Assembly (NCBI GenBank): GCA_030847615.1
Contig: JAUMIR010000003.1
Location: 288,666,265-288,730,264 of the forward strand
Length of the DNA: 64,000 bases
Source: Gambelia wislizenii
Taxonomy: Eukaryota; Chordata; Lepidosauria; Squamata; Crotaphytidae
Direction: 5' to 3'
A model generated the notes under the pieces. It searched no databases and was not told where the DNA came from. It was given only the letters and a program-made list of their open reading frames with translations. A program made the translations under genes and the position numbers. Each line of letters begins with the position of its first letter. Position 1 is the first letter of the stretch. Below are positions 45,234 to 55,262 of the stretch, piece after piece.

Positions 45234-45317
45234 TAGGCTGCATTCAGAACCTGGGAAAGTTACTCTTGGATTACACCTCCCAGAATCCCCCTGCCAGCAC
45301 CCTTCTCAAGGTCTATA

Positions 45318-46380
45318 ATAATAATAATAAATAAAATTTTATTTATATCCCGCCCCTCTGCAACGCAATCGGGGCGGCTTACAATATAAAAACCCCATAC
45401 TCACAATACCCTAACCCACCCACCCCTTAAAATAATATTAAATTGCAAAGGATTAAAAACATGCATTAATTAAAATATATATAAATTAGAAGAAAAAAAA
45501 ATTTAAAAAAAATTAAAAACATACAATCGTAGCCTATAAAGGGCAGCTGAGTCTTGGGCCGGGATAATTATTCAGGAAAGGCCTGCCGGAAAAGATCCGT
45601 CTTGACAGCTTTTTTAAAGCTGTCTAAGGTGGTAATAAGACGGATCTCGTCCGGCAGGCCATTCCATAATCTGGGAGCAGCAGCAGAGAAGGCCCTCTGG
45701 GAGGTCACCGACAGCCTTGTTTTCATAGGCTGTAACAGATTCCTCCCAGAGGACCGAAGTGTGCGGGGAGGGTCGTATGGAAGGAGGCGGTCCCGGAGGT
45801 AAGTTGGACCCAAGCCATGTAGGGCTTTAAAGGTCATAACCAACACCTTGTACTGTGCCCGGAAACTAATAGGCAGCCAGTGGAGAGCTTTTAGCACCGG
45901 TGTTATATGCTCTCTTCTGGGAACGCCAGAAATCAACCTGGCTGCCATGTTCTGGACTAGTTGAAGTTTCCGAGTCAAGCACAAGGGTAGCCCCATGTAG
46001 AGCGCATTACAGAAATCCAGACGGGAGGTTACCAGTGCATGTACCACAGTTTTGAGGTCCCTAGTTTCCAGGAAAGGGCGCAGCTGGCGTACCAGACGAA
46101 GTTGATAACAGGCACTCCTGACCGTTGCATTTACCTGATTAGTCATCTGGAGCGACGGGTCCAGGAGCACCCCCAGACTGCGAACACAATCCTTGGAGGA
46201 GAGTGTAATTCCATCCAGGATTGGAGTTTGTATTCGCAGACCTGGTTTTGGGCCTGTAACTGTTAGTACCTCCGTTTTGTCTGGATTCAGTCTCAATTTG
46301 TTTTTCCTCATCCAGTCCATTACTGCTTTAAGACAATCATTCAGAGGAGAGACGCCATCTGATTGCATTGTTGCATTGTT
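45318..46380 (-). mobile_element. L2 LINE 3' part with open C-terminal frame (266 aa)
   Basis: The minus-strand frame 46368-45568 is uninterrupted and reads WMRKNKLRLNPDKTEVLTVT, then VRSLGVLLDPSLQM, LDFCNALYMGLP, LVQNMAARLISG, ALHWLPISFRAQYKVLVM and RAFSAAAPRLWNGLPDEIR, the C-terminal half of an L2-type polyprotein after the catalytic core. The complement of the tail at 45320-45400 has 'gtaagccgccccgattgcg' and TTATT repeats. It is 5'-truncated, but the open frame suggests a fairly young copy. Confidence 0.88.
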
Positions 46381-46402
46381 CCTTTTCCAGCATTCTCTAG
46401 CC

Positions 46403-46757
46403 CAGTGGTTCTTAACTTGGGGTCCGCAATGTCCTCACAGGGGGTCCACAAAGGCTTGAAGGCTGCTTGGCCCACCTCCTCCCTGTAGTGGAGCAGCCAC
46501 ATGATAGGAACCAAGGCAAAGGCTGGCTGGCTTGGCCTGTACATTGCCATTCAATCCACTCCAGCCAGAAACTTGCAGGAAGAAGCAAGAGTGCCTCTGA
46601 GGGAAAGTTTAATGGATGGTGTAATTGTATTGTTGTTGTTTTTGTTAGCTATTATTATTAGCTATTATTATTAGGGTTTTAAATCTTGAGTTAAGTCTTG
46701 CGGCAACAAAAGATATTTAAAGTGGGTTCCTGGTAAAGAAAAGGTTAAGAACCACTG
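46403..46757. mobile_element. hAT-Charlie-like MITE
   Basis: Ends are CAGTGGTTCTTAAC and its exact complement GTTAAGAACCACTG. Flanking octamers 'ctctagcc' and 'gtgtagcc' match at 6 of 8. 355 bp, no transposase. Confidence 0.8.
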
Positions 46758-46884
46758 GTGTAGCCCAAAGTCTCTCACATAACACTAATGGGATACTGCT
46801 GTTTTAGTGACAACAATCAAACCATTGTTCCCAGTAATATTACTCCAAATTTGTATTTATATTCTTTATATTCTTCTGTTAAAA

Positions 46885-47095
46885 GCGCCAGTGTGTTGTA
46901 GAAGTTTCAGCATTGCACTATGACTATGGAGACCAGGGTTTGAATCCTTACTCAGCCATGAATACCCACTGGGTGACCTTGGGCAAGTCACATTCTCCCA
47001 GCCTCAAAGGAAGTCAAAGACACACCCCCTTTGAACAAACCTTGCCTAGAAAACCCTTAGCCAGAAATGACTTGAAGGCACATAGGCAAACACAC
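46885..47095 (+). mobile_element. Sauria-type SINE
   Basis: It has 'gaccagggtttgaatcctta', 'gggtgaccttgggcaagtca', 'ccctttgaacaaaccttgcc' and a tail 'cagaaatgacttgaaggcac' followed by CA-rich sequence. It is related to 28520 and 30593. Confidence 0.75.
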
Positions 47096-47219
47096 ACACA
47101 TTCCTTTTGCAGGTTGAACTTAGTTAGCAGCAAGGGGAATAAGCTGAGGAGAAAGGGGGAAAGGGAGGGAGGGGACAAAAACCAGGACATGGAAAGATGG
47201 GCTGGAGGGGATCTATGTG

Positions 47220-47236
47220 GAAGGAAGGAAGGAAAG

Positions 47237-47286
<50 letters not shown>

Positions 47287-47287
47287 A
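47220..47287. repeat. (GGAA)n/(GAAA)n microsatellite
   Basis: About 12 uninterrupted AAAG units follow a few AAGG units. Lysine/glutamate-rich frames here are products of the repeat. Confidence 0.95.
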
Positions 47288-47788
47288 ACCCTTTCTGAAG
47301 AGAAAGCAGGGAAGAAAGAGGGAAAGAGATGACCCTCACACTTCCCTCCCTCCCCCCTCTCTCACACACACTCCTTGCTGGCTTATGTTTTGATGATCCT
47401 GGGAGGAGGGGACGAGGGAGGAGCAAACTCCCACCAGCTTCAGCCACACGGAGGGCAGCTCCTTCTTTCTCTTTCTCTTCCTAGTTTGGGAGACACTTTT
47501 TTTTAAGCCAGCAGGAAGTTTTTGGAAGAGGAGGGTTAGGATGAGCGCGGGGGTGGTGGTGGCTGTGACACCCCCCGCAGATGCTGACTTGGCGGTATGG
47601 TTAAGCCGGCCCTGATTAACAAGAAATCCTGTTTTGGTGTGTTGTCAACCTCTTCTTGGGCTGCATTAAAGAACCTCTCTATTTCTTCTTCTTCTGCCTC
47701 TGTGGTTGGTGCATCTACTTGGATTACAGTAAAGTTAATTGGTTTTCCCTGAAGTCTTATAGACATGATTCTTTCCGACTTCATATTA

Positions 47789-48141
47789 CAGTTATCCCTT
47801 CACATTCGCGGGGGTTAGGGGCAGACAACCCCCGCGAATGTGAAAAAACGCGAATAAGAAATGAGCCTGCCGGCAAGCGGTTTTCCACCCCAGTCCCTTC
47901 CCAAGGCAGCGAGGAGCTTCCTGAGAAGCCCCTCGCTGCCTTGGGAAGGGAGTGGGGTGTAGCGCGAGCGTGCCAGCTGGTTCCCACGGCTCTCCCCAAG
48001 GTAGCGAGGAGCCTCCTGAGAAGCCCCTCGCTGCCTTGGGAAGGGAGTGGGATGTTGAGCAGCGGCAGGGGGGAGGGAGGGAGCTTTCCGCGAATGATCA
48101 AAACTGCGAATGTGAAAGTCACGAATATGGAGGGGCAACTG
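47789..48141. mobile_element. GC-rich Tigger-like MITE with internal hairpins
   Basis: Ends are TA/CAGTTATCCCTTCACATTCG and 'cgaatatggaggggcaactg' before TA. Inside are two related palindromes (47895-47950 and 47990-48045), each an inverted repeat around 'ttcctgagaag' or 'ctcctgagaag', with arms of about 25 bp. It lies within the inverted BovB segment and interrupts its frame. Confidence 0.75.
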
Positions 48142-48904
48142 TATATCCTTTGACTGTTCATGCTATGTTTTTCCTCAGTATTAGTGCCACCCCATTTCTT
48201 CTTGTCTTCTCGTTTCCTGAATAGTACACTGTGTAGTTATCCAACTCAAAATGTCCCATTCCTGTCCATTTTAACTAACTCCCAGAACTGCTGTTTATAA
48301 GATCCATTTCCTTTTTTTACTATGTCTAGCTTCCCTTTACTCATGCTTCTTGCATTCCATGTTCCTATAACATGTGTAGTGCAGCTTCGAACTATTTTTC
48401 CATTTTTAAAACTTTTCTTTGCTGTCTGACATCTTTCCTGTTTGATTTCTTTTGTGCCCTTGTCCACATCCCTATTTACAGTTGCCCTCTGCTCTGCCCC
48501 CTTGTCATTCTGTTTGCTTCCTATCCTTACTTCCTGTTTTGTTTTGGGTTGTCTCATCATGGTGTTTAATGACCACAGAGGATTCACATAAATTCAAAAT
48601 AGACGATGGTGAAATTGAAATAGTGAAAGACTTCCCATTCCTTGGATCAGTCATAGACCAGATCGGAGACTGCAGCCATGAAATTAGAAAAAGGCTAAGG
48701 ACTGGGTAGGACAGCTATGAAAGAACTAGACAAGAACATAAAATGCAAAGATATAACACTGAGCACTAAAGTCAGGGTAATTCAAGCAATCATCTTTTCC
48801 ATCAACATGTATGGATATGAGGGATGGACAGTGAAGAAAGCTGACAGAAGAAGAAGAAACTCATTTGAAATGTGGTGTTGGAGAAGAGTCCTGAGGATAC
48901 CATG

Positions 48905-49933
48905 TGTCATGATGGCCTACCTAGCCATCATGGAGTTCATCTCCAAACATATTTCACAGCAGTGGAATTCCATTCGCTGGATTCCATATCATCAGGTATG
49001 GCTAAGGGGGTGGGAACTTCATTTCCTAAACATGACATCACATCACCTGACTGCCAATCAGAAGTTGGCAATGCAGACCCAATGAGATATTACCACAAAG
49101 ACTTTAAAAGTTCTGACCGTTCCTTTGTTCTGAGAGACCACATGCTCAAGACTCTGGTTTAGCCATCTGCCTGAGGGCAGATGGAGAGAGCAAAATGGTG
49201 TAATCAACAAGATGCAAACTGTGATAACAAAAGGTTGGGGGGGGGGAGCCAACCTTTCTTAAGGGCTTGAAACACCAAGGCCCTAAAATGATATCTGAAC
49301 CCCAGGAGGAGGCTTCTATCCCAAAAAGGACTCTGAATTCTATCTCCAGAGACTAAGAAGGAGCCAGCTAAGGTGAGCCTGACCCAGTATCCCCCTGGGG
49401 ACAGAACAGATGATGATAGACACCCTAAATTGTAAGTTATCAATAATCCTAGCTTAGGGACCGTCTAGCTAGTTTAGTTTTATGATTTTATTTTAGTGCT
49501 CTGGTTTGAATGTATAACTCTGTAAATCCTAAACTGAAGCCTGAAGGGAATGCTTTTCCTTCCTGTTAACTTTGAGCCTTGGAACTAAAATTAAAGTCTA
49601 TTTACTTTTCTCTCTATAAGCTTCCCTCATGTGTCTTCTCGCTCAGCTATCTAAAGTCCTCTGGGACAGAGGAAAGTGTGTTACAGATCTTTTAACACAA
49701 CCTGTCTGGTTTCTCACTGCAGCAGATGTGTAAGGGGAAAACCTCAGTGAGTGGTTGCAAAACGAAGAGGAATCCCTTGGGTTTGGGATTGAAAAAAGGG
49801 CCAACCCTGGACTTCTGGCAGCAGAAACTTTAGGGTCAGCCATCACATGGTGGCAGCGCGTCTTGAACTTAGGACAAGTGAGAGGACGGTGGGTGACACA
49901 GATTCTTCGCTGGTGGGGTAGGAGGTTACGACC
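48905..49933 (+). repeat. LTR-like repeat copy 3 plus short leader, inside BovB
   Basis: The LTR-like part spans 48905-49847 (TGTCATGATGG...CATCACA, 943 bp, AATAAA-like near 49590), followed by TGGTGGCAGCGCGTC (49848 on), the expected primer-site position. BovB coding sequence ends just left of 48905 and resumes at about 49934 ('aaagacaaacaaatgggtct'), so this is a truncated LTR element inserted into BovB. No coding region remains. Confidence 0.6.
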
Positions 49934-50201
49934 AAAAAGACAAACAAATGGGTCTTAGAACAGATCAAACCAGAGCTCTTACCAAGATGACTAAATTGAG
50001 GCTGTCTTATCAAGATGACTAAATTGAAGCTGTCATACTTTGGTCACATCATGAGAAGCCACAACTCACTGGAAAAGTCAATAATGATAGGAAAGTAGAG
50101 GGGAAAAGAAAGGAAGACCATACACCAGATGGATAAACTCAATCAGAGAGGCCAGGGGCCTGAACCTGCAAGACCTGAGCAGTTAACAATAACAATAACA
50201 A

Positions 50202-50658
50202 AGTTCTGCAATATGAAGATACCATAACCTCTGCAAGATACACTTACATGGGCATACTGCCTGCTAAACTATGGAAGGCCTATCTCGATCAGTGACAACA
50301 CTAGCTAAATCTGTTTCCACACTAGATGAAATATTCTAAGAGATAATACTGTACTTTCATCCACTTAGAACTGTCTGCTAAGACCTAATGTATATTGGCA
50401 CTATTTGAAAAATAAGCCTTAACTCCTTCCCTGTTACTTCTGCAGTAGGGCAGTTGGTAAGAAAATCAGCAGGTGGTACACCAAGTGTCAAAAATTTGCT
50501 TGCAAGGATCAGAGCAGCATCTAAGTCAGTGGCCTCCAAACCTTGTCAAGCTAATGCCCCCTTTCCTCTTAGGCAACAACCCTAGTGCCCCCAATGCCTA
50601 TTTTTTGATATTAGGTCTACTGTTCTACTGTAAATTCAAAACAACCAATCTAGCACTA
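50202..50658. other. Intergenic stretch, no gene
   Basis: At about 50528 a 'cagtggcctccaaaccttgt' start suggests a decayed hAT-type MITE. Nothing else is recognised. Confidence 0.45.
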
Positions 50659-50689
50659 TCTCTCTGGCTTTTCTTCGCAAACGAAGATT
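50659..50689 (-). mobile_element. Isolated LINE 3' hairpin (about 31 bp)
   Basis: The minus strand reads the hairpin CTTCGTTTGCGAAG followed by AAAAGCCAGAG and a short GA run, identical to the 3' end at 41346-41375. No LINE sequence precedes it and I see no clean target duplication. Confidence 0.65.
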
Positions 50690-50940
50690 CAAGATACTGT
50701 AAAGTTAAACAAGTGTATGTATTTCACAAATAAAACTTAACTTTTAAAAACAATTTATTTAATGTTTTTATCAATTTGAAAATGATTATATTAAGCTGAG
50801 GCTAGCTAGAGAGAGGAGGCGAAGGGGAAAGTGGTGAAGGATGAAACTTTGTAATATTGGAAATTACCCATGGAAAATTCCTCCTTGCAGCATTGAAACC
50901 AGATGTTTAGTAATTTCTTATGCAGACAGTGTTAATAATA

Positions 50941-51205
50941 CAGTCAGATCCCCATATCCACTGGGCTTTGGTTTCTGGACTTATCACGAATACCAGAAAC
51001 CATGGATAACAGCAAACCCTATTAAAATAAAGGATTTCTGGTAAAAACATACTATAGAGTTGCATTGGAGAACCTGGAAGATGTCTACAGAGGATGCCTC
51101 TGCAGGCATTTTCCAATACAGTTCTATGGCAAATGTCCCCTACTTTGTGTCCCATGAATAACTGAAACTGTAGATATTGGTTCAATGGATATGTGGGGCC
51201 GACTG
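50941..51205. mobile_element. Pogo/Tigger-like MITE with TA target duplication
   Basis: It is flanked by TA, starts CAGTCAGATCCCCATATCC and ends 'ggatatgtggggccgactg' then TA. It is the same subfamily as 5091-5333. Confidence 0.85.
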
Positions 51206-54099
51206 TATAGAGGTGACTAAAAGATTTCTGTATTATAAATAGGTAATATTGATGCTAGTGTCCTCAGAAAAATCAGGCGTTATATTTAGCAAAAATGTTA
51301 GACTTGGTGTTCCCAAACTATTATGTGGAAGCAGTTTTCCATTAATTTATCATAGTGTTCGTTCCCTGCCCACCTGAATCCCATGCCTCTTCTTTATGGC
51401 GGTGCTAGAATATTGAATTGACAAAGCTAGAATTTATAAAGAGATGGGGAATTGTTCTTAGACTTGTGGTGCTTATCAAAAATGGTCTGGATGCCTCCAA
51501 AACTCAAAATGACATCTGACAAATCTCTGTACTCCCATGAGCAAGAGGGACACATTGTGACCAAAAATCTTGGCGGGTTATGAGACCAATTAAAATGCAT
51601 GGATACACATAAATATATACATGGGTGGCCAAATGTACAAGTTGTACCAAAAAATTGTGGCATGATTGGACTGGAGAAGGACTTTTTTTCTGTAGCATTA
51701 TTGGGGTCTATAAATGCCTGCCCTTCTAGTGCTGTTTTGTGATCTGTAGATCAGTGGGCTATAATCAAAATTAAATCATGAGGATTGGTGTCATTACTAT
51801 AGCTCACAGTAGGGCGACACTTCTGGCACAGGAGGACCACCATGGACACAGTTTGCATGCCTCTGCAGATGTGTGCAGGGATTAGAATTTGTAAACTATA
51901 AGGCAAAATTATGTGTAGAGAGTACATACAATTATGTCTTCCCTCCACATTTGTGGGTTTCACTTTTGTGTGTTTGCTTATTTGCAGATTATTAACTGCT
52001 GCCGTATGCCATTTTTACCACTTTGATAACAGGAAAAGATCACAGAAACATCAGCATCAAACTTCAAGCAGTTGTCCCCCCAAACATTTTTTTCTTCCAG
52101 TACCACTTCTCTTTATCTGTTTGACAAGGGAAAGCAGGAACACCAGTGCAGCTCCAACCTGCCATCCCAAGTCCTGGCAAAGCTCACAAATCTTAAGTGG
52201 GATCCTGAATTTGAAAGCTCCTTTCCCCCACCACCATTTCTCCCCCACTGTCATGTACACTAACTCCTGCTCCAGTCAGTCAGTCAGTCTGTCCCAAAAT
52301 GGAACCACTCTGAGCTGCAGAAGTGATGCCATGCACCAGTCTCATGAGAGTTTCGTAACTGCTGCCACCACTACAAAGGAAACATGGCTAAGGGAGTGAG
52401 CACACACAGGCAAACAAACCAAGCGTCTGGTGCAAAGAGCAGGAGACACCACCATATGAGGCGATCAGCAAGGCTGTGTTTTAAGGGACCCCAGAAAGAG
52501 AAGTTTTATGGAACTCTCATCCCCACCATCACCTGCCGCCCCCTTTTTCCTCACTGTCCCCCTGGAGCTTTCCACTGCCCCCAGGGGGGCAGTACCACAC
52601 ACACAGAATGACCTTTCAGTGGAGGCTGTCTCCCTTAGCAGAGACTATGTTGCTATTGAGGTAGAAAATTACTCTAAGATACCATTAATGCTAGGTCTTC
52701 CTGAAATTTAATAAAAACCATTTATGACTTATTTCCAAAATGTTTTGGGTTCACCAGGCTTTTGTTGCTGTTTTCAGCTGGAAATGACAGCATTAGAATT
52801 TTTAGGATTTAGGATTTTTTTTGGGGGGGGGGATTTGAAAAAATGCATTTTGGAATTTTACACTATCTCCCCAAAAGCGAAGTTAGTGCATTTGAACATA
52901 TGTTCTGCCTCATGTTAAAGTGTTTTCTGGCTTTGGGTATTTAAATATTGTGGAATATTTTTCGTTTCACACCACAGGCAGTTCTGTGGACATTGCCATT
53001 TTTATTTGCGTTTATTTATTTGTTCAATACATTGGAATTCCCATGAGGTTAGCATATTCTCTAGAAGTCACTTAGGATCACTTACTCTTTTCATCCACCT
53101 GGATGCAGGTTAAGAATGTTAGTTAAATTTTCTGGATGCTTTCTCTGCATACTTCAGTTTTCCAGCTGAATTCCTATCTCAAATAATTTTTTTGCAACAT
53201 TGAACCCGTTGTCAAGAATGAAGACAAGAGGAATTAGTATCACTCAGTGTGGACTCTTCTTAAGACCCACAATTTTATGTAAGCCTAGGGTGACTAATTC
53301 TTCAAGCTTTTTTTTTTTGCGGGGGGGGGGGATCCTTTCAGCTCCCTCATTGACTTTCTATTTCTCCCATATATTCACGAAGGTCTGACATTCAGATGTC
53401 AAGGGCAAGCAAAGAGGGAACCCATGAAGTTGAGCGTGAGGATCATAAAAAAAAAAAAAAGCCAGGAAACTCCTGCTGGCTTGAGGTGTGTGTTTGCATT
53501 TATGTAAGGGAGTGGGGAGTGTGTGTGTGTGTGTGGGAGGGAGGGAGGGAGGGAGAGTTGTGGGTGTGTTGTTGCATCTGTGTGCATGTGAGAAAGGGGA
53601 ATGTATGTTTGCATGTCCTTATAAGAGGTGGGGAATGGGGTATGTGTGTGCTTTTGCATCTCTGTACATAAAAGAAAGTAGTTGTTTTGTGTGGGTATGT
53701 GTGTTTTTGTGCATCTGTTTTGATAAGACATCTGTAACTGTTCTTTCAGTTTTCTTTAAAGTTAGTAGTGGTGCTTGGGATCGTTTTAGAATAGCTTTTG
53801 TTCTTCTTCTTCTTGTTGCTGTTTAAGTTCCCTGGATAGTGTAGACAGACACAAATATACAAAGCCAATCAAAATATTAAACAATATGGTCTGGCTGTTA
53901 AAGATGTAATCCTATACCAATGAACATTTGCTGCAGTAATGCCGTGCTGCTAAAAACGCACAAAATTTGTCAAGACTAAATCTCCCTTAAATTCACGGCC
54001 GAAAGTTGGTCACCTTATGTAAGTAAGCCTGCAAGTCAGTAGCTTACCTTTTATTTAATTTGAGTTAAATCTGCCAAGATAAACCTCACAACCATTATA
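51206..54099. other. Intergenic stretch, no gene; microsatellites
   Basis: TG/GGGA-rich low-complexity DNA lies at about 53515-53560 and an A run at 53448-53461. G runs occur near 52823 and 53321. Frames at 51911-52399 and 53399-53826 lack recognisable domains. Confidence 0.5.
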
Positions 54100-54481
54100 C
54101 AGTTGTCCAACCATATCCACGGATTTGGTATCGACGGATTTAAGTATTCACGGCTTGAAAATATTCTTTAAAAAATAATAATCCAAACAGCAAACCTTGA
54201 TTTTGCCCTCTTATATAAGGGACATCATTTTGTCTGAAGTTGGAGGCTTCCCTCACGTCCGGCATCCATAGATTTTCCTTGGTTTTTTTCCGGGCTGTAA
54301 GGCTGTGTTCTGGAATAGTTTCTTTCTGACGTTTCACCTGCATCTGTGGCTGGCATCTTCAAATCTATGGACACCATTTTGCTATGCCATTGCATATAAT
54401 GGGACTTGCGTATTCACGGGTTTTGGTATCCACGGTGGGAGGTCCTGGAACCAAACCCCAGCGAATATGAAGGGACAACTG
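54100..54481. mobile_element. Pogo/Tigger-like MITE interrupted by a Penelope-like tail
   Basis: It starts TA/CAGTTGTCCAACCATATCC and ends 'gaatatgaagggacaactg'. The interior matches 55971-56200 except for an extra block at 54233-54368. Confidence 0.82.
54233..54368 (-). mobile_element. Penelope-like 3' end inserted in a MITE, 13-bp target duplication
   Basis: The block is flanked by GGACATCATTTTG (54220-54232) and GGACACCATTTTG (54369-54381). It matches the end of the repeat at 60236 ('ttccgggctgt.aggc.gtgt', 'cctgcatctgtggctggcat'). Confidence 0.7.
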
Positions 54482-54842
54482 GTACATTACTTTCAGCTCA
54501 GTTTCTTAAAAGGGTAGTCCCCAGGGCTCAAAGGCATTGCGAAGGGGCTGTGTGTGTGTGTGTTTCCAGAGGTAGTTTTCCAAGAGGTGTGGCGTTGCCC
54601 ATGACTGCTTCTGCTGAATTCCTTCCTATTGTGCTGCTGCACAACATTGTTGTCCGTGAGGGAGAGAGAAGTCGGCAAAACATCCAGTTTAGGTCTCAAC
54701 ATTGGACTGAGGAAGGCTCTACAGCCTGGAATCTGGGGGCGTTTTATCCTTTTCGCTTTCGCCCTTCCATACACCCCACCACCAAGTAGGAAAGGTCTCC
54801 ATTCCCACAGCGGCACTTCCCGGTGTGTGTGTGTGTGTGGTG

Positions 54843-55051
54843 AATTCACACAACACAAATAATACAGTTTGAAACTTGATTATAGCCAAGCTCCTTCCTA
54901 TGGGATCCTGGGATTTGTAGTTCTACAAGGTCTTTCGCCTTCTCTGCCAAAGAGTGCTGGTGCCTCGCCAAACTACAAATCCCAGGATTCCATAGGAAGG
55001 AGCCAGGGCAAATAATCCAGTTTCAACCTGGATTATTTCTCTTGTGTGGAT
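54843..55051. mobile_element. Palindromic MITE, copy C, next to the MRPL39 start
   Basis: Ends are 'cacacaacacaaataata' and 'attatttctcttgtgtgga'. The interior has 'tatgggatcctgggatttg' and its inverse 'caaatcccaggattccata'. The right end lies about 160 bp before the MRPL39 start codon. Confidence 0.8.
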
Positions 55052-55213
55052 GCCCCCCCTTCCCCGGGAAACTTTAGGAAAATCTCTTGAGGAGGCGGCC
55101 GCGGCGGAACGTTTGTGTCGCGGCTGCTGTTTCCGGAGGGGCGAAGAACGCCGAGGCTCCTCTTGCTCCGGCTGGGTGGAAGGAGGCGAGGAACAAGAAG
55201 GCAGCAGCTGGCG
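55052..55213 (+). promoter_or_regulatory. MRPL39: MRPL39 5' flank, CpG-rich promoter/5' UTR
   Basis: A short GC- and CpG-rich block (e.g. 'ggaggcggccgcggcggaac' near 55090) begins just after the MITE and continues into exon 1 and intron 1 up to about 55320. It is the only CpG island near the start codon, so transcription most likely starts here; the exact start is not visible. Confidence 0.65.
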
Positions 55214-55262
55214 ATGGTTTCTTGCTGGGTGGCTCGTGGGTTGTGGAGGGGGTTCAGCAGGA
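55214..55262 (+). CDS. MRPL39: MRPL39 exon 1 (coding)
   Basis: ATG at 55214, peptide [16 protein letters not shown] plus one base. The donor is GTGAGT at 55263. It encodes the arginine-containing targeting peptide. The ATG is the only one that splices in frame to exon 2. Confidence 0.88.

Larger units (their letters stand above)
44137..47614. mobile_element. hAT-like element enlarged by nested repeats
   Basis: The terminal inverted repeats CAGGGCCGGTTTAAG (44137) and GTTAAGCCGGCCCTG (ending 47614) match at 13 of 15 positions. BovB coding sequence stops and resumes exactly at these points, so they bound one insertion. The flanking duplication is imperfect (GTTAAT-like on both sides). The 3.5 kb inside is mostly later insertions: Tigger-like MITE, CR1, L2, another hAT MITE, a SINE and a GAAA repeat. 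Confidence 0.65.
43366..50201. mobile_element. BovB/RTE LINE with inverted 5' part, split by later insertions
   Basis: The minus-strand pieces run, in protein order, 48560-48142 (GTWNARSMSKGKLDIVKK), 47788-47615 (MSIRLQGKPINFTVIQVDAP) and 44136-43366 (LILDDWNAKVG, TWTSPDGQYKNQIDYIIGNK, then MCRDKENYYNIQC). The plus-strand pieces are 48575-48904 (FPFLGSVIDQIGDCSHEIRK, then KDITLSTKVRVIQAIIF, then FEMWCWRRVLRIPC) and 49934-50201 (the C-terminal end, decayed). The endonuclease start therefore abuts the late reverse transcriptase in opposite orientation at about 48565, the pattern left by twin priming. Later insertions are the hAT composite 44137-47614, the MITE 47789-48141 and the LTR 48905-49933. 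Confidence 0.82.

Noticed and set aside
47124..47447. Frame with repeated FLSFFLSF or KKER units
   Set aside because: A product of the GAAA microsatellite, read on either strand.
47656..48153. 165-aa plus-strand frame and overlapping minus frames
   Set aside because: Most of its length is the GC-rich MITE at 47789-48141 and inverted BovB sequence, so it is not a gene.
53399..53826. Cysteine/valine-rich frames
   Set aside because: They translate TG- and GGGA-rich microsatellite DNA.
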